From Egaibacter danicus (GTDB lineage Bacteria > Pseudomonadota > Gammaproteobacteria > Burkholderiales > Burkholderiaceae_C): a DNA stretch of 64,000 bases. Positions 33,852 to 43,208 of this stretch are shown here, piece after piece. Every line of letters starts with the position of its first letter. Within the stretch, counting starts at the first letter, position 1. Where the stretch lies: contig JADJII010000006.1 of NCBI GenBank assembly GCA_016707075.1, forward strand, positions 190,574 through 254,573. The letters are read 5' to 3'. The notes beneath the pieces are model-generated. The model had not been told where the DNA came from, ran no database searches, and was given only the letters and a program-made list of their open reading frames with translations. Both the position numbers and the translations under genes were made by a program.

Positions 33852-34934
33852 GTGACCGAACGCGAACAACAAATCCTGGCCATCCTGCGCGATGAGCCGC
33901 TGATTGCCCAGCAAGCGCTGGCTGACCGGCTGGGCATCAGCCGCCCTGCCGTGGCCGGCCACATCATGAATCTGACCCAAAAAGGGCACATCCTGGGTAA
34001 GGGCTACGTGCTGGCCGGGCAGCAGTTTGTGCTGGTGCTGGGCGGTGCCAACATGGACATTTCCGGCGCGACAGAGCGGGTGCTGGTGGCGGGCGACTCC
34101 AACCCGGGGCACATCCGTTGCGCGCCCGGTGGCGTAGCGCGCAACGTGGCGGAAAACTTGGCGCGGCTGGGCAACGACACCCGCCTGATCACGGCGGTGG
34201 GCGACGATTTGTACGGTCGCAGCTTGCTGGAATTGACTCAAAAAGCGGGTGTGGACGTGCAGGGCTGCTGGGTGCTGGCGGGCGAATCAACCTCGACCTA
34301 TTTGTCCCTTCACGGCCCGGACGGCGACATGGCGGTGGCGGTGAACGACATGCGCATTCTGGAGCGCATCACGCCCGAGCGACTGGCCGTACACGCTGAC
34401 CGGGTGCGCCACGCGGCCGCGATGGTGGTGGACTGCAACCTGATGCCAGACGCACTGGCCTGGCTGTTTGCGCAGCGCCAGACCACGCCGGTTTTTGTGG
34501 ATTGTGTGTCGGCCTTCAAATGCCAGCGCATTTTGCCCTGGCTGGGGCAGGTGCACACGCTCAAGGTCAACCGGCTGGAGGCGCAGGCGCTGTGCGGCTC
34601 GCCAGTGGACACCGATGCCGCTGTTGAGCAGGCCGCGCGCTGGCTGCACGCACAGGGCGTGCAGCAAGTCATCGTGAGTCTGGGTGAGCGGGGTGTGTAC
34701 TGGAGCGACCGGGACTCAGGCAACGGCTGGCAACACGCGCTGGGGGCCGAAGTGGTGAACGTTACAGGGGCTGGCGACGCGCTGATGGCCGGTGTGGTGC
34801 ACGGCTTCCTCCATCACCAGGCCCTGCCTGACGCCGTCCCGTTTGCGCTGGGGTGCGCGGCGCTGACCGTCACGTCCGCTCTGGCCAATCACCCCAGTCT
34901 GTCCGTCGTTTCCGTTGAACAACTGCTTCGCTGA
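33852..34934 (+). CDS. psuK: Pseudouridine kinase with N-terminal helix-turn-helix (PfkB family)
   Basis: From GTG 33852 (TEREQQILAILRDEPL...) the protein has 360 residues. Residues 1-55 form a winged helix-turn-helix (QQALADRLGISRPAVAGHIM). The rest is a PfkB kinase: LVLGGANMDISGATE, GGVARNVAENLARLG and the C-terminal signature NVTGAGDALMAG with the catalytic Asp. With psuG next to it, pseudouridine is the likely substrate. The HTH may let the enzyme regulate this locus; that is inference from domain content. Confidence 0.88.
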   Translation: MTEREQQILAILRDEPLIAQQALADRLGISRPAVAGHIMNLTQKGHILGKGYVLAGQQFVLVLGGANMDISGATERVLVAGDSNPGHIRCAPGGVARNVAENLARLGNDTRLITAVGDDLYGRSLLELTQKAGVDVQGCWVLAGESTSTYLSLHGPDGDMAVAVNDMRILERITPERLAVHADRVRHAAAMVVDCNLMPDALAWLFAQRQTTPVFVDCVSAFKCQRILPWLGQVHTLKVNRLEAQALCGSPVDTDAAVEQAARWLHAQGVQQVIVSLGERGVYWSDRDSGNGWQHALGAEVVNVTGAGDALMAGVVHGFLHHQALPDAVPFALGCAALTVTSALANHPSLSVVSVEQLLR

Positions 34935-34946
34935 GTATTAGCCTTT

Positions 34947-35894
34947 ATGACCAACCCCTATCTCGACATTCACCCCGACGTGGCCCGGGCCATTGCCCAG
35001 CGGCGCCCTGTGGTGGCGCTGGAATCCACCATCATTTCGCACGGCATGCCGTATCCGCAAAATGTGGCGACTGCCCTGCAGGTGGAGGCCGAGGTGCGGG
35101 CGCACGGCGCCGAGCCGGCCACCATTGCCATCGTCAACGGCCGCCTGAAAGCCGGACTCACCGCTGCGGAAATTGAAACGCTGGGCCAGACCGGGCGCAG
35201 CGTTGTGAAGGTCAGCCGCCGCGACATCCCGTTCATCGTGGCCTCGGGCGCAACCGGCGCCACCACGGTGGCCTCGACCATGATCATCGCGGCCATGGCG
35301 GGCATTCGCGTATTTGCCACGGGCGGCATTGGCGGCGTGCACCGCGGCGCGCAGCAGAGTTTTGACGTGTCGGCCGACCTGCAGGAGCTGGCCCAGACAC
35401 CGGTGGCGGTGGTCTGCGCCGGAGCCAAATCCATCCTCGATTTGCGCCTGACGCTGGAGTATCTGGAAACCCATGGCGTGCCGGTAGTGGGCTACCAGAC
35501 GCCCTGGCTGCCGGCTTTTTTCACGCGCGACAGTGAATTCAAGGTGGATTACCAGCTCGATACCGCGGCTGACATCGCACGGGTCATGCATGCGAAGTGG
35601 GCGATGAAATTGCACGGTGGCATGGTGGTGGCCAACCCGATACCCGAAGCCTTTGCCATGCCACGTGCAGCCATTGATGGTGCGATTGAGCAGGCTTTGA
35701 GAGAGGCGCAGCAGCAGGGCATTGGTGGCAAGGAATCGACCCCGTTTTTGCTGGCGCGAGTGAACGAATTGACCGGCGGCAACAGCCTGTCGTCCAATAT
35801 CCAGCTGGTGCTGAACAACGCGCGGCTGGCGGCGGCTATTGCCTGCGAGTACGCTCGTGAATACGAAGCGTTGTCTGCCAGCAAACCCGCCTAG
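34947..35894 (+). CDS. psuG: Pseudouridine-5'-phosphate glycosidase
   Basis: The 315-residue protein matches PsuG throughout: VVALESTIISHGMPYPQN, ATIAIVNGRLKAGLT, SRRDIPFIVASGATGATTVA, IRVFATGGIGGVHRGAQ and PVVGYQTPWLPAFFTRDS. It splits pseudouridine-5'-phosphate into uracil and ribose-5-phosphate, breaking the C-C glycosidic bond. It lies 12 bases after psuK and overlaps the end of the convergent adenosine deaminase gene. Confidence 0.96.
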   Translation: MTNPYLDIHPDVARAIAQRRPVVALESTIISHGMPYPQNVATALQVEAEVRAHGAEPATIAIVNGRLKAGLTAAEIETLGQTGRSVVKVSRRDIPFIVASGATGATTVASTMIIAAMAGIRVFATGGIGGVHRGAQQSFDVSADLQELAQTPVAVVCAGAKSILDLRLTLEYLETHGVPVVGYQTPWLPAFFTRDSEFKVDYQLDTAADIARVMHAKWAMKLHGGMVVANPIPEAFAMPRAAIDGAIEQALREAQQQGIGGKESTPFLLARVNELTGGNSLSSNIQLVLNNARLAAAIACEYAREYEALSASKPA

Positions 35895-36952
35895 AGCACG
35901 CCTGCCGGGCTGTCCCAGCGGCTCATGGCCTGCGCGGCAGTCGTGCGGACGTCGGCGGGCATGAAGGAGGCCCCTGCGGCCTGACGCATCATGGTTCCGA
36001 TCTGGTCGAGCGTGATGCCGTTGATGTCGTGTATCGCTTGAAGCTCTTGGCTGAGTGTCACGCCGGACATCAACCGGTTGTCCGTCGAGCAGGATACCGA
36101 CAGCCCGGCCCGCACCATGGCGCCAATCGGGTGCGCAGCCAGCGACGCCACCGCGCCCGTGTGCACATTGCTGGTGGGGCACACCTCGAAATGCAGGCCC
36201 AGCTCCCGGGCCGCTTTCACTTGTTCCGTCTGGCCTGGGGCTCCTGGCGGCAGCATGATGTTCACGCCGTGGCCGATGCGCGTGGCGCCCACAGCCGCGG
36301 CTTCCAGCACACGGGCCCCGATGTCGGCTTCGCCGGCATGGCAGGTCAGGCCCAGGCCCGCTTCACGGGCAATGGCAAAAGCATCGGCGTGAAGCCCGGG
36401 TGGGAATCCCCGCTCGGCACCGGCAATGTCAAAACCAATCACACCCTGGCCTTTGTAGCGTGCAGCCAGCTGGGCCGCGCGGGCGGTTTCCTGCGGACTC
36501 TCCATACGCATGGCGCAGACAATCAAGCCGCAGGGCAGGGTGCTTCGTGCCAAACCACGTGCCAGGGCTTCCACGACGGCTTCCCCCGACAGGCCAAACG
36601 CTTCCAGCAACAGGGGTGCCATGCGGAACTCGGCCAACACGCAGCCGTCCAGCCGCGCATCTTCAGCCGCTTCAAACGCCACGCGCTCGCAGGCCTGCGG
36701 GGTCGCCATGGCCGCAACCGTCAAGGCAAAACCCTGCAGGTAGCGCTCCAGACTGCCTGAGTTGGCGTTTGCCTGTATCCACGCCGCCAGCGATTCGGCA
36801 TCGTCTGCCGGTACAGCCAGGTTCTGTTCGCGGCACAGGTCGAGCAGGGTTTGCGGGCGCAGGCCGCCATCAAGGTGCTCGTGCAGCAAGACCTTGGGCA
36901 ATGCCCGCCAGTCAGGGGCTGTCGTATGGGTGTCAGTGCGAACAGACGTCAT
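35891..36952 (-). CDS. add: Adenosine deaminase
   Basis: From ATG 36952 the product has about 353 residues with the metal site KVLLHEHLDGGLRPQ, LTCHAGEADIGARVLEA with the catalytic His-x-Glu-like region, IGHGVNIML and SCSTDNRLMSG with the Asp-Asn (Asp-Asp) position. It turns adenosine into inosine, which punA can then cleave. It diverges from the BMP transporter operon. An in-frame TTG 21 bases upstream would add seven residues. Confidence 0.9.
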   Translation of the reverse strand: MTSVRTDTHTTAPDWRALPKVLLHEHLDGGLRPQTLLDLCREQNLAVPADDAESLAAWIQANANSGSLERYLQGFALTVAAMATPQACERVAFEAAEDARLDGCVLAEFRMAPLLLEAFGLSGEAVVEALARGLARSTLPCGLIVCAMRMESPQETARAAQLAARYKGQGVIGFDIAGAERGFPPGLHADAFAIAREAGLGLTCHAGEADIGARVLEAAAVGATRIGHGVNIMLPPGAPGQTEQVKAARELGLHFEVCPTSNVHTGAVASLAAHPIGAMVRAGLSVSCSTDNRLMSGVTLSQELQAIHDINGITLDQIGTMMRQAAGASFMPADVRTTAAQAMSRWDSPAGVL

Positions 36953-37044
36953 GATGGGATCATTGTCGATCAAGCTTGAATCAGTTATTCTTCATACTGC
37001 ATCTTAAATTTGCTACCCCTTTTTCTGATAAACCGAAAGAACCT

Positions 37045-38100
37045 ATGAACATGAAACTCACCCCCTCATTGAGCCTGATTTCAGTCGTGCTGGCAGCTGC
37101 TCTCGTTGGCTGTGGCAAAAAAGAGGAGGCTGCGCCTGCCCCCGCGGCCGCGCCTGCATCCGCTCCCGTGGCCGCAGCACCTGCCGTGCCAGAGCCCGCC
37201 ATCATTTTTGACATGGGCGGCAAGTTTGATAAATCATTCAACCAGGCCGCCTACGATGGTATGGAACTGTGGAAGAAGGAAACCGGCAAAACTTACCTTG
37301 AGTTCGAAATCGCCAATGAATCCCAGCGTGAGCAGGCGATTCGCCGCATGGCTGAGCGTGGTGCCAGCCCGATCATCGGCATCGGTTTCGGTCAGGCAGA
37401 GAGCATCGAAAAAGTAGCCAAAGACTTTCCGAAGTTGCAGTTCGCCATCATTGATATGGTTGTCAATCAGCCCAACGTGCAGTCTGTGGTGTTCAAGGAG
37501 CAGGAAGGCAGCTTCCTGGTTGGCGCCATGGCAGCCCTGGCCAGCAAATCGGGCAAAGTCGGTTTTGTGGGCGGTATGGACATTCCGTTGATCCGTAAAT
37601 TCCAGTGCGGGTACGAGCAGGGCGCCAAGTTTGCAAAGCCTAAAACACAGGTTTTCGCCAACATGACCGGCACCACGGGTGCGGCATGGAACGATCCGGC
37701 CCGCGGTGGTGAACTGGCCAAAGCGCAATTCTCCAAAGGCGCTGACGTGGTGTTCGCTGCTGCCGGCGGAACGGGTATGGGTGTCTATCAGGCTGCCAAG
37801 GATGCCAAGAAACTGGCAATCGGCGTAGATAGCAACCAAAACCACATTCAGCCCGGCACCATGCTGACATCCATGCTCAAGCGTGTGGACGTCGCTGTGT
37901 ACAACGTAGCCAAAGGCCACACGCCTGGCGTTTCCGTTCTCGGCCTGAAAGAAGGCGGCGTTGATTACGCGATGGACGACAACAACGCCAAGCTGGTTAC
38001 AGAAGACATGAAAGCCAAAGTGGAGGCCGCCAAGGCTGACATCATCAGCGGCAAAATCAAGGTGGCTGATTACATGGCCGACAACGCCTGCAAATACTGA
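37045..38100 (+). CDS. BMP family nucleoside-binding lipoprotein of an ABC transporter
   Basis: From ATG 37045 the product has 351 residues: signal, lipobox LVGC (VLAAALVGCGKKEEAA), an Ala/Pro-rich linker and a periplasmic-binding fold with IIFDMGGKFDKSFNQAAYDG, the BMP/PnrA signature for nucleoside binding. The downstream ATPase and two permeases are of the same type, and salvage genes surround it, so purine nucleosides are the likely cargo. A terminator-like hairpin follows, which would give more binding protein than membrane parts. Confidence 0.9.
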   Translation: MNMKLTPSLSLISVVLAAALVGCGKKEEAAPAPAAAPASAPVAAAPAVPEPAIIFDMGGKFDKSFNQAAYDGMELWKKETGKTYLEFEIANESQREQAIRRMAERGASPIIGIGFGQAESIEKVAKDFPKLQFAIIDMVVNQPNVQSVVFKEQEGSFLVGAMAALASKSGKVGFVGGMDIPLIRKFQCGYEQGAKFAKPKTQVFANMTGTTGAAWNDPARGGELAKAQFSKGADVVFAAAGGTGMGVYQAAKDAKKLAIGVDSNQNHIQPGTMLTSMLKRVDVAVYNVAKGHTPGVSVLGLKEGGVDYAMDDNNAKLVTEDMKAKVEAAKADIISGKIKVADYMADNACKY

Positions 38101-38123
38101 GACTGAGGCGACAGGGTAAAAAC

Positions 38124-38158
38124 AGACCAGGGCCGGTGATCCGCTCCTGGTCTTTTTG
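38124..38158 (+). terminator. Hairpin between binding-protein and ATPase genes (attenuating terminator)
   Basis: AGACCAGG (38124-38131) pairs exactly with CCTGGTCT (38146-38153) and is followed by TTTTTG. It separates the binding-protein gene from the three genes for the membrane complex and probably ends part of the transcripts. Confidence 0.75.
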
Positions 38159-38169
38159 ACTTTGACCGC

Positions 38170-39741
38170 ATGACGACTACCCAAGCCGCGCCAACCCTTG
38201 AGGTCGGGAGCGCCAACGTGTCTGGCATAGCCGTGGAAATGTTGGGCATCAACAAACGCTTTGGTGCAGTGCAGGCCAACAGCGAAGTTGATTTGAAGGT
38301 TATGGCAGGGACCGTGCACGGTATCGTGGGCGAAAACGGTGCTGGCAAGAGCACCTTGATGTCGGTTCTGTACGGTTTTTACACGGCTGACACCGGCACG
38401 ATCAAGGTGGCGGGGCGTGCGGCGACGATCCGCAACGCCCATGACGCCATCTCCCTGGGGATTGGCATGGTCCACCAGCACTTCATGCTGGTGGATACGC
38501 TGACTGCGCTGGAGAACGTGATGCTGGGCGCCGAGCCCAGTTTTCTGCTCTCGCGTGCCGAAGGAACCGTTCGCAGCAAGCTTAAGGAATTGATCGACTC
38601 CACCGGCCTGAAGGTGGAGCTGGATGCACGCGTGGACAGCCTTCCGGTGGGTGACCGACAGCGGCTGGAGATTCTGAAAGCCCTGTACCGCGGCGCCAGA
38701 ATCCTGATTCTGGATGAGCCGACGGCTGTGTTGACGCCGCAGGAAACCGAGCAATTGTTTGGTGTGCTGTCCCGACTGCGGGAGCAGGGCACCACCATCC
38801 TGTTGATCACGCACAAGCTCAAGGAGGTTATGCGCCTGTGTGACCATGTCACCGTGATGCGTGGCGGCCGCGTCGTGCAGGAAGTGGCTATTTCGCAGAC
38901 TTCCATCGAAAGCCTGGCCGAAGCCATGGTGGGCCGCAAGGTGCACATGGGTCGCCAGGGAGACGCTACCAAACCAGCGGGTGAGGTTCTTATGCGGGTT
39001 AAAGGGGTCGTGGTACGTGATGCCCTGAAGGTGACGCGTCTTCATGGGCTCGATGTGGACCTCCGGGCGGGCGAAATCGTCGGTATCGCCGGGGTGTCCG
39101 GAAATGGCCAAAGCGAGATGCTGGAAGTGTTGTCTGGTTTGCTGGCGCCGCAAGAGGGGCATCTGGAAGTGGGTGGCACGGTGTTTGATGCCAGGGCCTG
39201 GATCGATCCACGAACGGCCCGCAGGCTGGGTGTCGCACATGTGCCGGAGGACCGGCATGAGCGGGCCATGGTGATGAGTTTCGAGGCATGGGAGTCGGCG
39301 GTTCTTGGGTATGAGTGGCTGCCGCACTATTGCCGGGCTGGTTGGATGCGGCATGATGAGATGCGCAAGGCCACTTCGGACTTGATGGAACGTTTTGACG
39401 TCCGTCCACGTAACGACCGGCTGCTCAGCGCCAGTTTCTCGGGTGGTAACCAGCAAAAACTGGTGCTGGCGCGGGAGTTGGGACAGTCACCGAAGGTGCT
39501 GCTGGTGGGGCAGCCCACCCGCGGTGTGGATATTGGTGCCATCGAATTCATTTACTCGCAGTTGCGTTCCATGCGTGATTCGGGTTGTGCGGTGCTCGTC
39601 GTGTCCAGTGAGCTGGACGAAATTCTGGCCCTGTCTGATCGGGTCATCGTGTTGAATCAGGGGCGGGTGACGGGCGAGTTGCCAATTGCCCAGTGCACCG
39701 AGTCCAAATTGGGGATGCTCATGTTGGGAAGTGCTGCATGA
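38170..39741 (+). CDS. Nucleoside ABC transporter ATP-binding protein (double ATPase)
   Basis: The 523-residue protein has two ABC domains: Walker A VGENGAGKSTLMSVLYGF in the first, IAGVSGNGQSEMLEVLSG in the second, with signature SFSGGNQQKLVLARELG in the second half. The first half has VGDRQRLEILKALYRGAR in place of the usual LSGGQ, as is usual in this group. Sugar and nucleoside transporters of the RbsA/NupA type share this plan. The final ATGA overlaps the permease start. Confidence 0.93.
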   Translation: MTTTQAAPTLEVGSANVSGIAVEMLGINKRFGAVQANSEVDLKVMAGTVHGIVGENGAGKSTLMSVLYGFYTADTGTIKVAGRAATIRNAHDAISLGIGMVHQHFMLVDTLTALENVMLGAEPSFLLSRAEGTVRSKLKELIDSTGLKVELDARVDSLPVGDRQRLEILKALYRGARILILDEPTAVLTPQETEQLFGVLSRLREQGTTILLITHKLKEVMRLCDHVTVMRGGRVVQEVAISQTSIESLAEAMVGRKVHMGRQGDATKPAGEVLMRVKGVVVRDALKVTRLHGLDVDLRAGEIVGIAGVSGNGQSEMLEVLSGLLAPQEGHLEVGGTVFDARAWIDPRTARRLGVAHVPEDRHERAMVMSFEAWESAVLGYEWLPHYCRAGWMRHDEMRKATSDLMERFDVRPRNDRLLSASFSGGNQQKLVLARELGQSPKVLLVGQPTRGVDIGAIEFIYSQLRSMRDSGCAVLVVSSELDEILALSDRVIVLNQGRVTGELPIAQCTESKLGMLMLGSAA

Positions 39742-40883
39742 GAGCCAACCAGCCGATGTCGCCCTGGGTTGAACTGGGTGTGCTGCCAGTGGTCAATCTG
39801 CTGGTGGCCCTGCTGGCTGCAGGCGCGGTTGTTGCTCTGGTAGGCCAGAATCCCGTAGACGTGCTCACTGTGTTGATCCGTGGAGCATTTGGTACGCCAC
39901 GCGGGTTGAGCTACACGCTCTACTACACCACGACCTTCATTTTCACAGGGTTAGCCGTGGCGGTTGCCTTTCATGGCGGGCTGTTCAATATTGGCGGTGA
40001 AGGTCAGGCCATCATGGGTGGCCTCGGCGCGGGGCTGGTGGCCTTGTGGCTGTCCTACAGCCAACCCGCATGGGTGGTGTTGCCCATGATGCTGATGGCC
40101 AGCATTGTTTTTGGTATCGCCTGGGCCGCTGTGCCGGCGTATTTACAGGCGTATCGCGGCAGCCATGTGGTGATCACCACCATCATGTTCAATTTTCTTG
40201 CCAGTACGTTGCTGGTCTATCTGCTGGTCAATCACCTCAAGCCGGATGGCTCCATGTCGGTTGAAAGTGCCGTGTTCGGGCCTTCTGCCAAGCTCACCAG
40301 CATGCGCGACTTCATGGCCTGGCTGGGTCAGGAGTGGCCGGCGTCTCCCCTGAACATCAGTTTCTTCCTGGCTTTGCTGGCTGCCGTGGGTGTCTATCTC
40401 TTGCTCTGGCATACCCGCATTGGTTATGCGCTTCGTGCCGTCGGGTCGAGCGCCAATGCGGCCGCTTATGCCGGCATCAAACCCAAGCACCAGGTGATGA
40501 TTGCGATGGGGTTCTCGGGTGCGCTCGCCGGCATGGTCGGGATGAACGAAATAGCCGGCGTCAATGGCAAGCTGTTGCTCGAATTCGTCAGTGGAGCCGG
40601 ATTCACGGGGATTGCGGTCGCGTTGATCGGGCGAAACCATCCGGTCGGCATTGTGCTGGCCAGCGTGTTGTTCGGTGCGCTGTTTCAGGGGGGGGCCGAG
40701 GTTAGCTTCGAGATTCGCGGCTTCAGCCGCGACATGGTGGTGATGTTGCAGGGGTTTATCGTTCTGTTCTCCGGTGCCATGGCCTACGTGATTGCACCCT
40801 GGGTGAACATGGTAGCTGTGCGCATCGGAAGTGCCTTGTCCCGCCAGGCGCATGCCACAAAGCCAGGAGCATCAAATGGATGA
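39738..40883 (+). CDS. Nucleoside ABC transporter permease, first
   Basis: From ATG 39738 the product has 381 residues, about ten hydrophobic segments and VAFHGGLFNIGGEGQAIMGG, the motif of the NupP/BPD_transp_2 family. It is one half of the membrane channel. It overlaps the ATPase gene by four bases and the second permease by eight. Confidence 0.92.
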   Translation: MRANQPMSPWVELGVLPVVNLLVALLAAGAVVALVGQNPVDVLTVLIRGAFGTPRGLSYTLYYTTTFIFTGLAVAVAFHGGLFNIGGEGQAIMGGLGAGLVALWLSYSQPAWVVLPMMLMASIVFGIAWAAVPAYLQAYRGSHVVITTIMFNFLASTLLVYLLVNHLKPDGSMSVESAVFGPSAKLTSMRDFMAWLGQEWPASPLNISFFLALLAAVGVYLLLWHTRIGYALRAVGSSANAAAYAGIKPKHQVMIAMGFSGALAGMVGMNEIAGVNGKLLLEFVSGAGFTGIAVALIGRNHPVGIVLASVLFGALFQGGAEVSFEIRGFSRDMVVMLQGFIVLFSGAMAYVIAPWVNMVAVRIGSALSRQAHATKPGASNG

Positions 40884-41844
40884 CGCCCTGATTGGCGCAC
40901 TGCTGGCCTCAACACTGCGGGTTTCCACGCCGCTTATTTTGTGTGCGCTGGCGGGCTTGCTGTCCGAGCGCTCTGGTGTGATCGATATCGGGCTGGAAGG
41001 CAAAATGCTGATCGCCGCGTTTACAGCGGGTACGGTTGGTGTGACAACAGGCTCCACCGCGCTGGCGTTGCTGGTGGCCATGGGCGTCACTGTGGTTTTG
41101 TCGTGGCTGCATGGATTTGCCTGTGTGAGCAATAGTGGTGATCAGGTGGTTTCCGGTGTGGCGATCAACATCATTGCGGCGGGGATGACCATCGTGCTCG
41201 GCATAGCCTGGTTTCATCAGGGTGGGCAGACACCGGCAGTGAGTGCCGAAGTCCGGTTGCTGGCCGTCATGCCGGGACTGGTTGCGAAACTGCAGGGCAT
41301 TCCAGTATTGGGCACCATCGTTGGAGAGGGCTTGCTGAGTCACAACATCATGGTGTATTGCACCTTGTTGCTGGTGCCAGCAGTCTGGTGGCTGTTGTAC
41401 CGGACGCGTTTTGGCCTTCGCTTGCGCGCTGTGGGTGAAAACGCCCACATGGTGGATGCGGCCGGTGTGTCGGTCAAAGGTATGCGTTATGCGGCGATCA
41501 CGCTGAATGGTTTGCTGTGCGGATTGGCGGGCAGTTACCTGGTGCTGGCCCAAAACGCCTCATTTGTACCGAACATGACGGCTGGGCGTGGCTTCATGGC
41601 GCTGGCCGCCATGATTTTCGGCAAATGGCATCCGGTGGGTGCCTTCTGGGCCTGTCTGTTATTCGGTTTTCTGGACGCCGTTGCCATTCGCCTGCAGGGC
41701 GTGAGTTTGCCCGGTATTGGCGAAGTACCCGTTCAGGCGGTGCAGGCCCTACCCTATCTTCTGACGGTGGTGCTGCTCGCGGGCTTCATCGGCAAGGCCG
41801 TGGCACCTCAGGCGCTCGGCAAGCCCTATCTCAAAGAACGCTGA
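40876..41844 (+). CDS. Nucleoside ABC transporter permease, second
   Basis: The 322-residue protein from ATG 40876 has LLSERSGVIDIGLEGKMLIA and FALRLRAVGENAHMVDAAGV-like stretches (here FGLRLRAVGENAHMVDAAGV), the usual family signature. It forms the other half of the channel. Its stop touches the end of the convergent rsmI gene. Confidence 0.92.
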   Translation: MDDALIGALLASTLRVSTPLILCALAGLLSERSGVIDIGLEGKMLIAAFTAGTVGVTTGSTALALLVAMGVTVVLSWLHGFACVSNSGDQVVSGVAINIIAAGMTIVLGIAWFHQGGQTPAVSAEVRLLAVMPGLVAKLQGIPVLGTIVGEGLLSHNIMVYCTLLLVPAVWWLLYRTRFGLRLRAVGENAHMVDAAGVSVKGMRYAAITLNGLLCGLAGSYLVLAQNASFVPNMTAGRGFMALAAMIFGKWHPVGAFWACLLFGFLDAVAIRLQGVSLPGIGEVPVQAVQALPYLLTVVLLAGFIGKAVAPQALGKPYLKER

Positions 41845-42765
41845 TCAGTTTTCGTTCTTTTTCAACGTCAAAGCAGCTTCGTACAGGGTATTTCGCGGCA
41901 GGCCCGTGATGTCAGCGGCGAGCTTGACGGCCGTTTTCAATGGCAGTTCGGCCAGAAGCAACTTCAAGACACGTTGGTCCTGATCGGGTCTTGCCTCAAC
42001 TGGCGCGGGGTGCAATACCAGGACAAACTCCCCTCGCGAGCGGTTTGGCTCGGCTTTCAGCCAATCCGGGAACTCCTCGGAGCCGATAGTGGCAATCTCT
42101 TCAAATTGCTTGGTCAGTTCTCGCCCTATGGTGATGCGCCGGCTTCCCAGCACGGACAGTGCGGAGGCCAGCACTTCAATGCGATGCGGCGCTTCAAGCA
42201 GGACGACGCAGCGTCGTTCACCGGCGAGCGTTTCCACCGCAGCTATGCGTTCGGTGGCTTTTGATGGCAAAAATCCCAGGAAGATAAAAGCACCTTCGGG
42301 TGTCCCGGCAGCCCCCGACACCCCCGCAATGCTCAACGCCGAGGTGACGCTGCTGGCCCCCGGCAAAGGAACCACGGTCATTGTGGCGGCCTGGACGGCT
42401 GCGACGAGCCGGGCGCCTGGATCACTGATGCCTGGCGTACCCGCATCACTCACATAGGCAACACGCTGGCCTTGCCTGAGTCTGGTCATGACGGTCTCGG
42501 CAGCCTCGGCCTCGTTGTGCTGGTGTACGGCCAGCAGCCTGGAGGAAGGCTTGTCGATACCATAGGCACGCAGCAGGGTCTGCGTGTGGCGGGTGTCTTC
42601 GCAAGCAATGGTGTCGACCATATCCAGCACGTGCAGCGCACGCAGGCTGATGTCAGCGAGGTTGCCAATGGGTGTTGCCACCACATACAGGGCGCCTTGC
42701 GGATAATGCTGGCTTGACGCCGCGTCACGGGCCGCAACAAGCGCTTTGGCGTAGGCAGTAGTCAA
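41845..42765 (-). CDS. rsmI: 16S rRNA 2'-O-methyltransferase RsmI
   Basis: From TTG 42765 (AGGAA upstream) the product has 306 residues: LYVVATPIGNLADISLRAL, IACEDTRHTQTLL, VAYVSDAGTPGISDPGARL and PLPGASSVTSALS, the tetrapyrrole-methylase-like fold of RsmI, which methylates C1402 of 16S rRNA. The frame stays open to 43053, but that part lies over yraN and is not family-like. Divergent from yraN by 21 bases, as in many Proteobacteria. Confidence 0.94.
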   Translation of the reverse strand: MTTAYAKALVAARDAASSQHYPQGALYVVATPIGNLADISLRALHVLDMVDTIACEDTRHTQTLLRAYGIDKPSSRLLAVHQHNEAEAAETVMTRLRQGQRVAYVSDAGTPGISDPGARLVAAVQAATMTVVPLPGASSVTSALSIAGVSGAAGTPEGAFIFLGFLPSKATERIAAVETLAGERRCVVLLEAPHRIEVLASALSVLGSRRITIGRELTKQFEEIATIGSEEFPDWLKAEPNRSRGEFVLVLHPAPVEARPDQDQRVLKLLLAELPLKTAVKLAADITGLPRNTLYEAALTLKKNEN

Positions 42766-42786
42766 TGTAATTCCTAATTCAGGGCG

Positions 42787-43155
42787 ATGAACAGCACACC
42801 CAGCACCAAACAGACGGGCGACGCCGCGGAAGATGAGGCTTTGCGCCACCTTCAGCAAGCCGGATTGCGTCTGGTCCAGCGCAATTATCGGACGCCCGGG
42901 CGCGGTGGCGGAGAAATTGATCTCATCATGCGTGACCGTGACGGGACGACCGTATTTGTAGAGGTCCGCAAACGCCTGAATACCCGTTATGGCGGCGCTG
43001 CGGCGAGCGTGGGTCTGACCAAACAGCGGCGCCTGGTGTTCGCGGCACAGCACTATCTCATGCGCCTGCGCGAGTCACCACCGTGCCGTTTTGACCTGGT
43101 CGCCATTGAGAAGGATGGCATTCAATGGCTTCGTGGCGCGTTTGACGCCTTCTGA
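42787..43155 (+). CDS. yraN: YraN family (UPF0102) putative endonuclease-like protein
   Basis: The 122-residue protein has KQTGDAAEDEALRHLQQAGL, RNYRTPGRGGGEIDLIMRD and TVFVEVRKRLNTRYGG. The Glu, Asp and Glu-Val-Arg/Lys residues form the PD-(D/E)XK-like nuclease pattern (EIDLI...FVEVR). Its real activity is unknown. Between rsmI and diaA, as in E. coli. Confidence 0.92.
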   Translation: MNSTPSTKQTGDAAEDEALRHLQQAGLRLVQRNYRTPGRGGGEIDLIMRDRDGTTVFVEVRKRLNTRYGGAAASVGLTKQRRLVFAAQHYLMRLRESPPCRFDLVAIEKDGIQWLRGAFDAF

Positions 43156-43208
43156 CGCGTAACAAAACGTGAGAAATCGAGCTGCGCGGCGCGGGTATCA
43201 TCGCCACC

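Noticed and set aside
37234..39456. A 740-residue open frame on the minus strand across the nucleoside transporter genes
   Set aside because: It lies opposite two clear genes (binding protein and ATPase), has no family motif, and a His-, Gln- and Arg-rich composition typical of the reverse strand of GC-rich genes.
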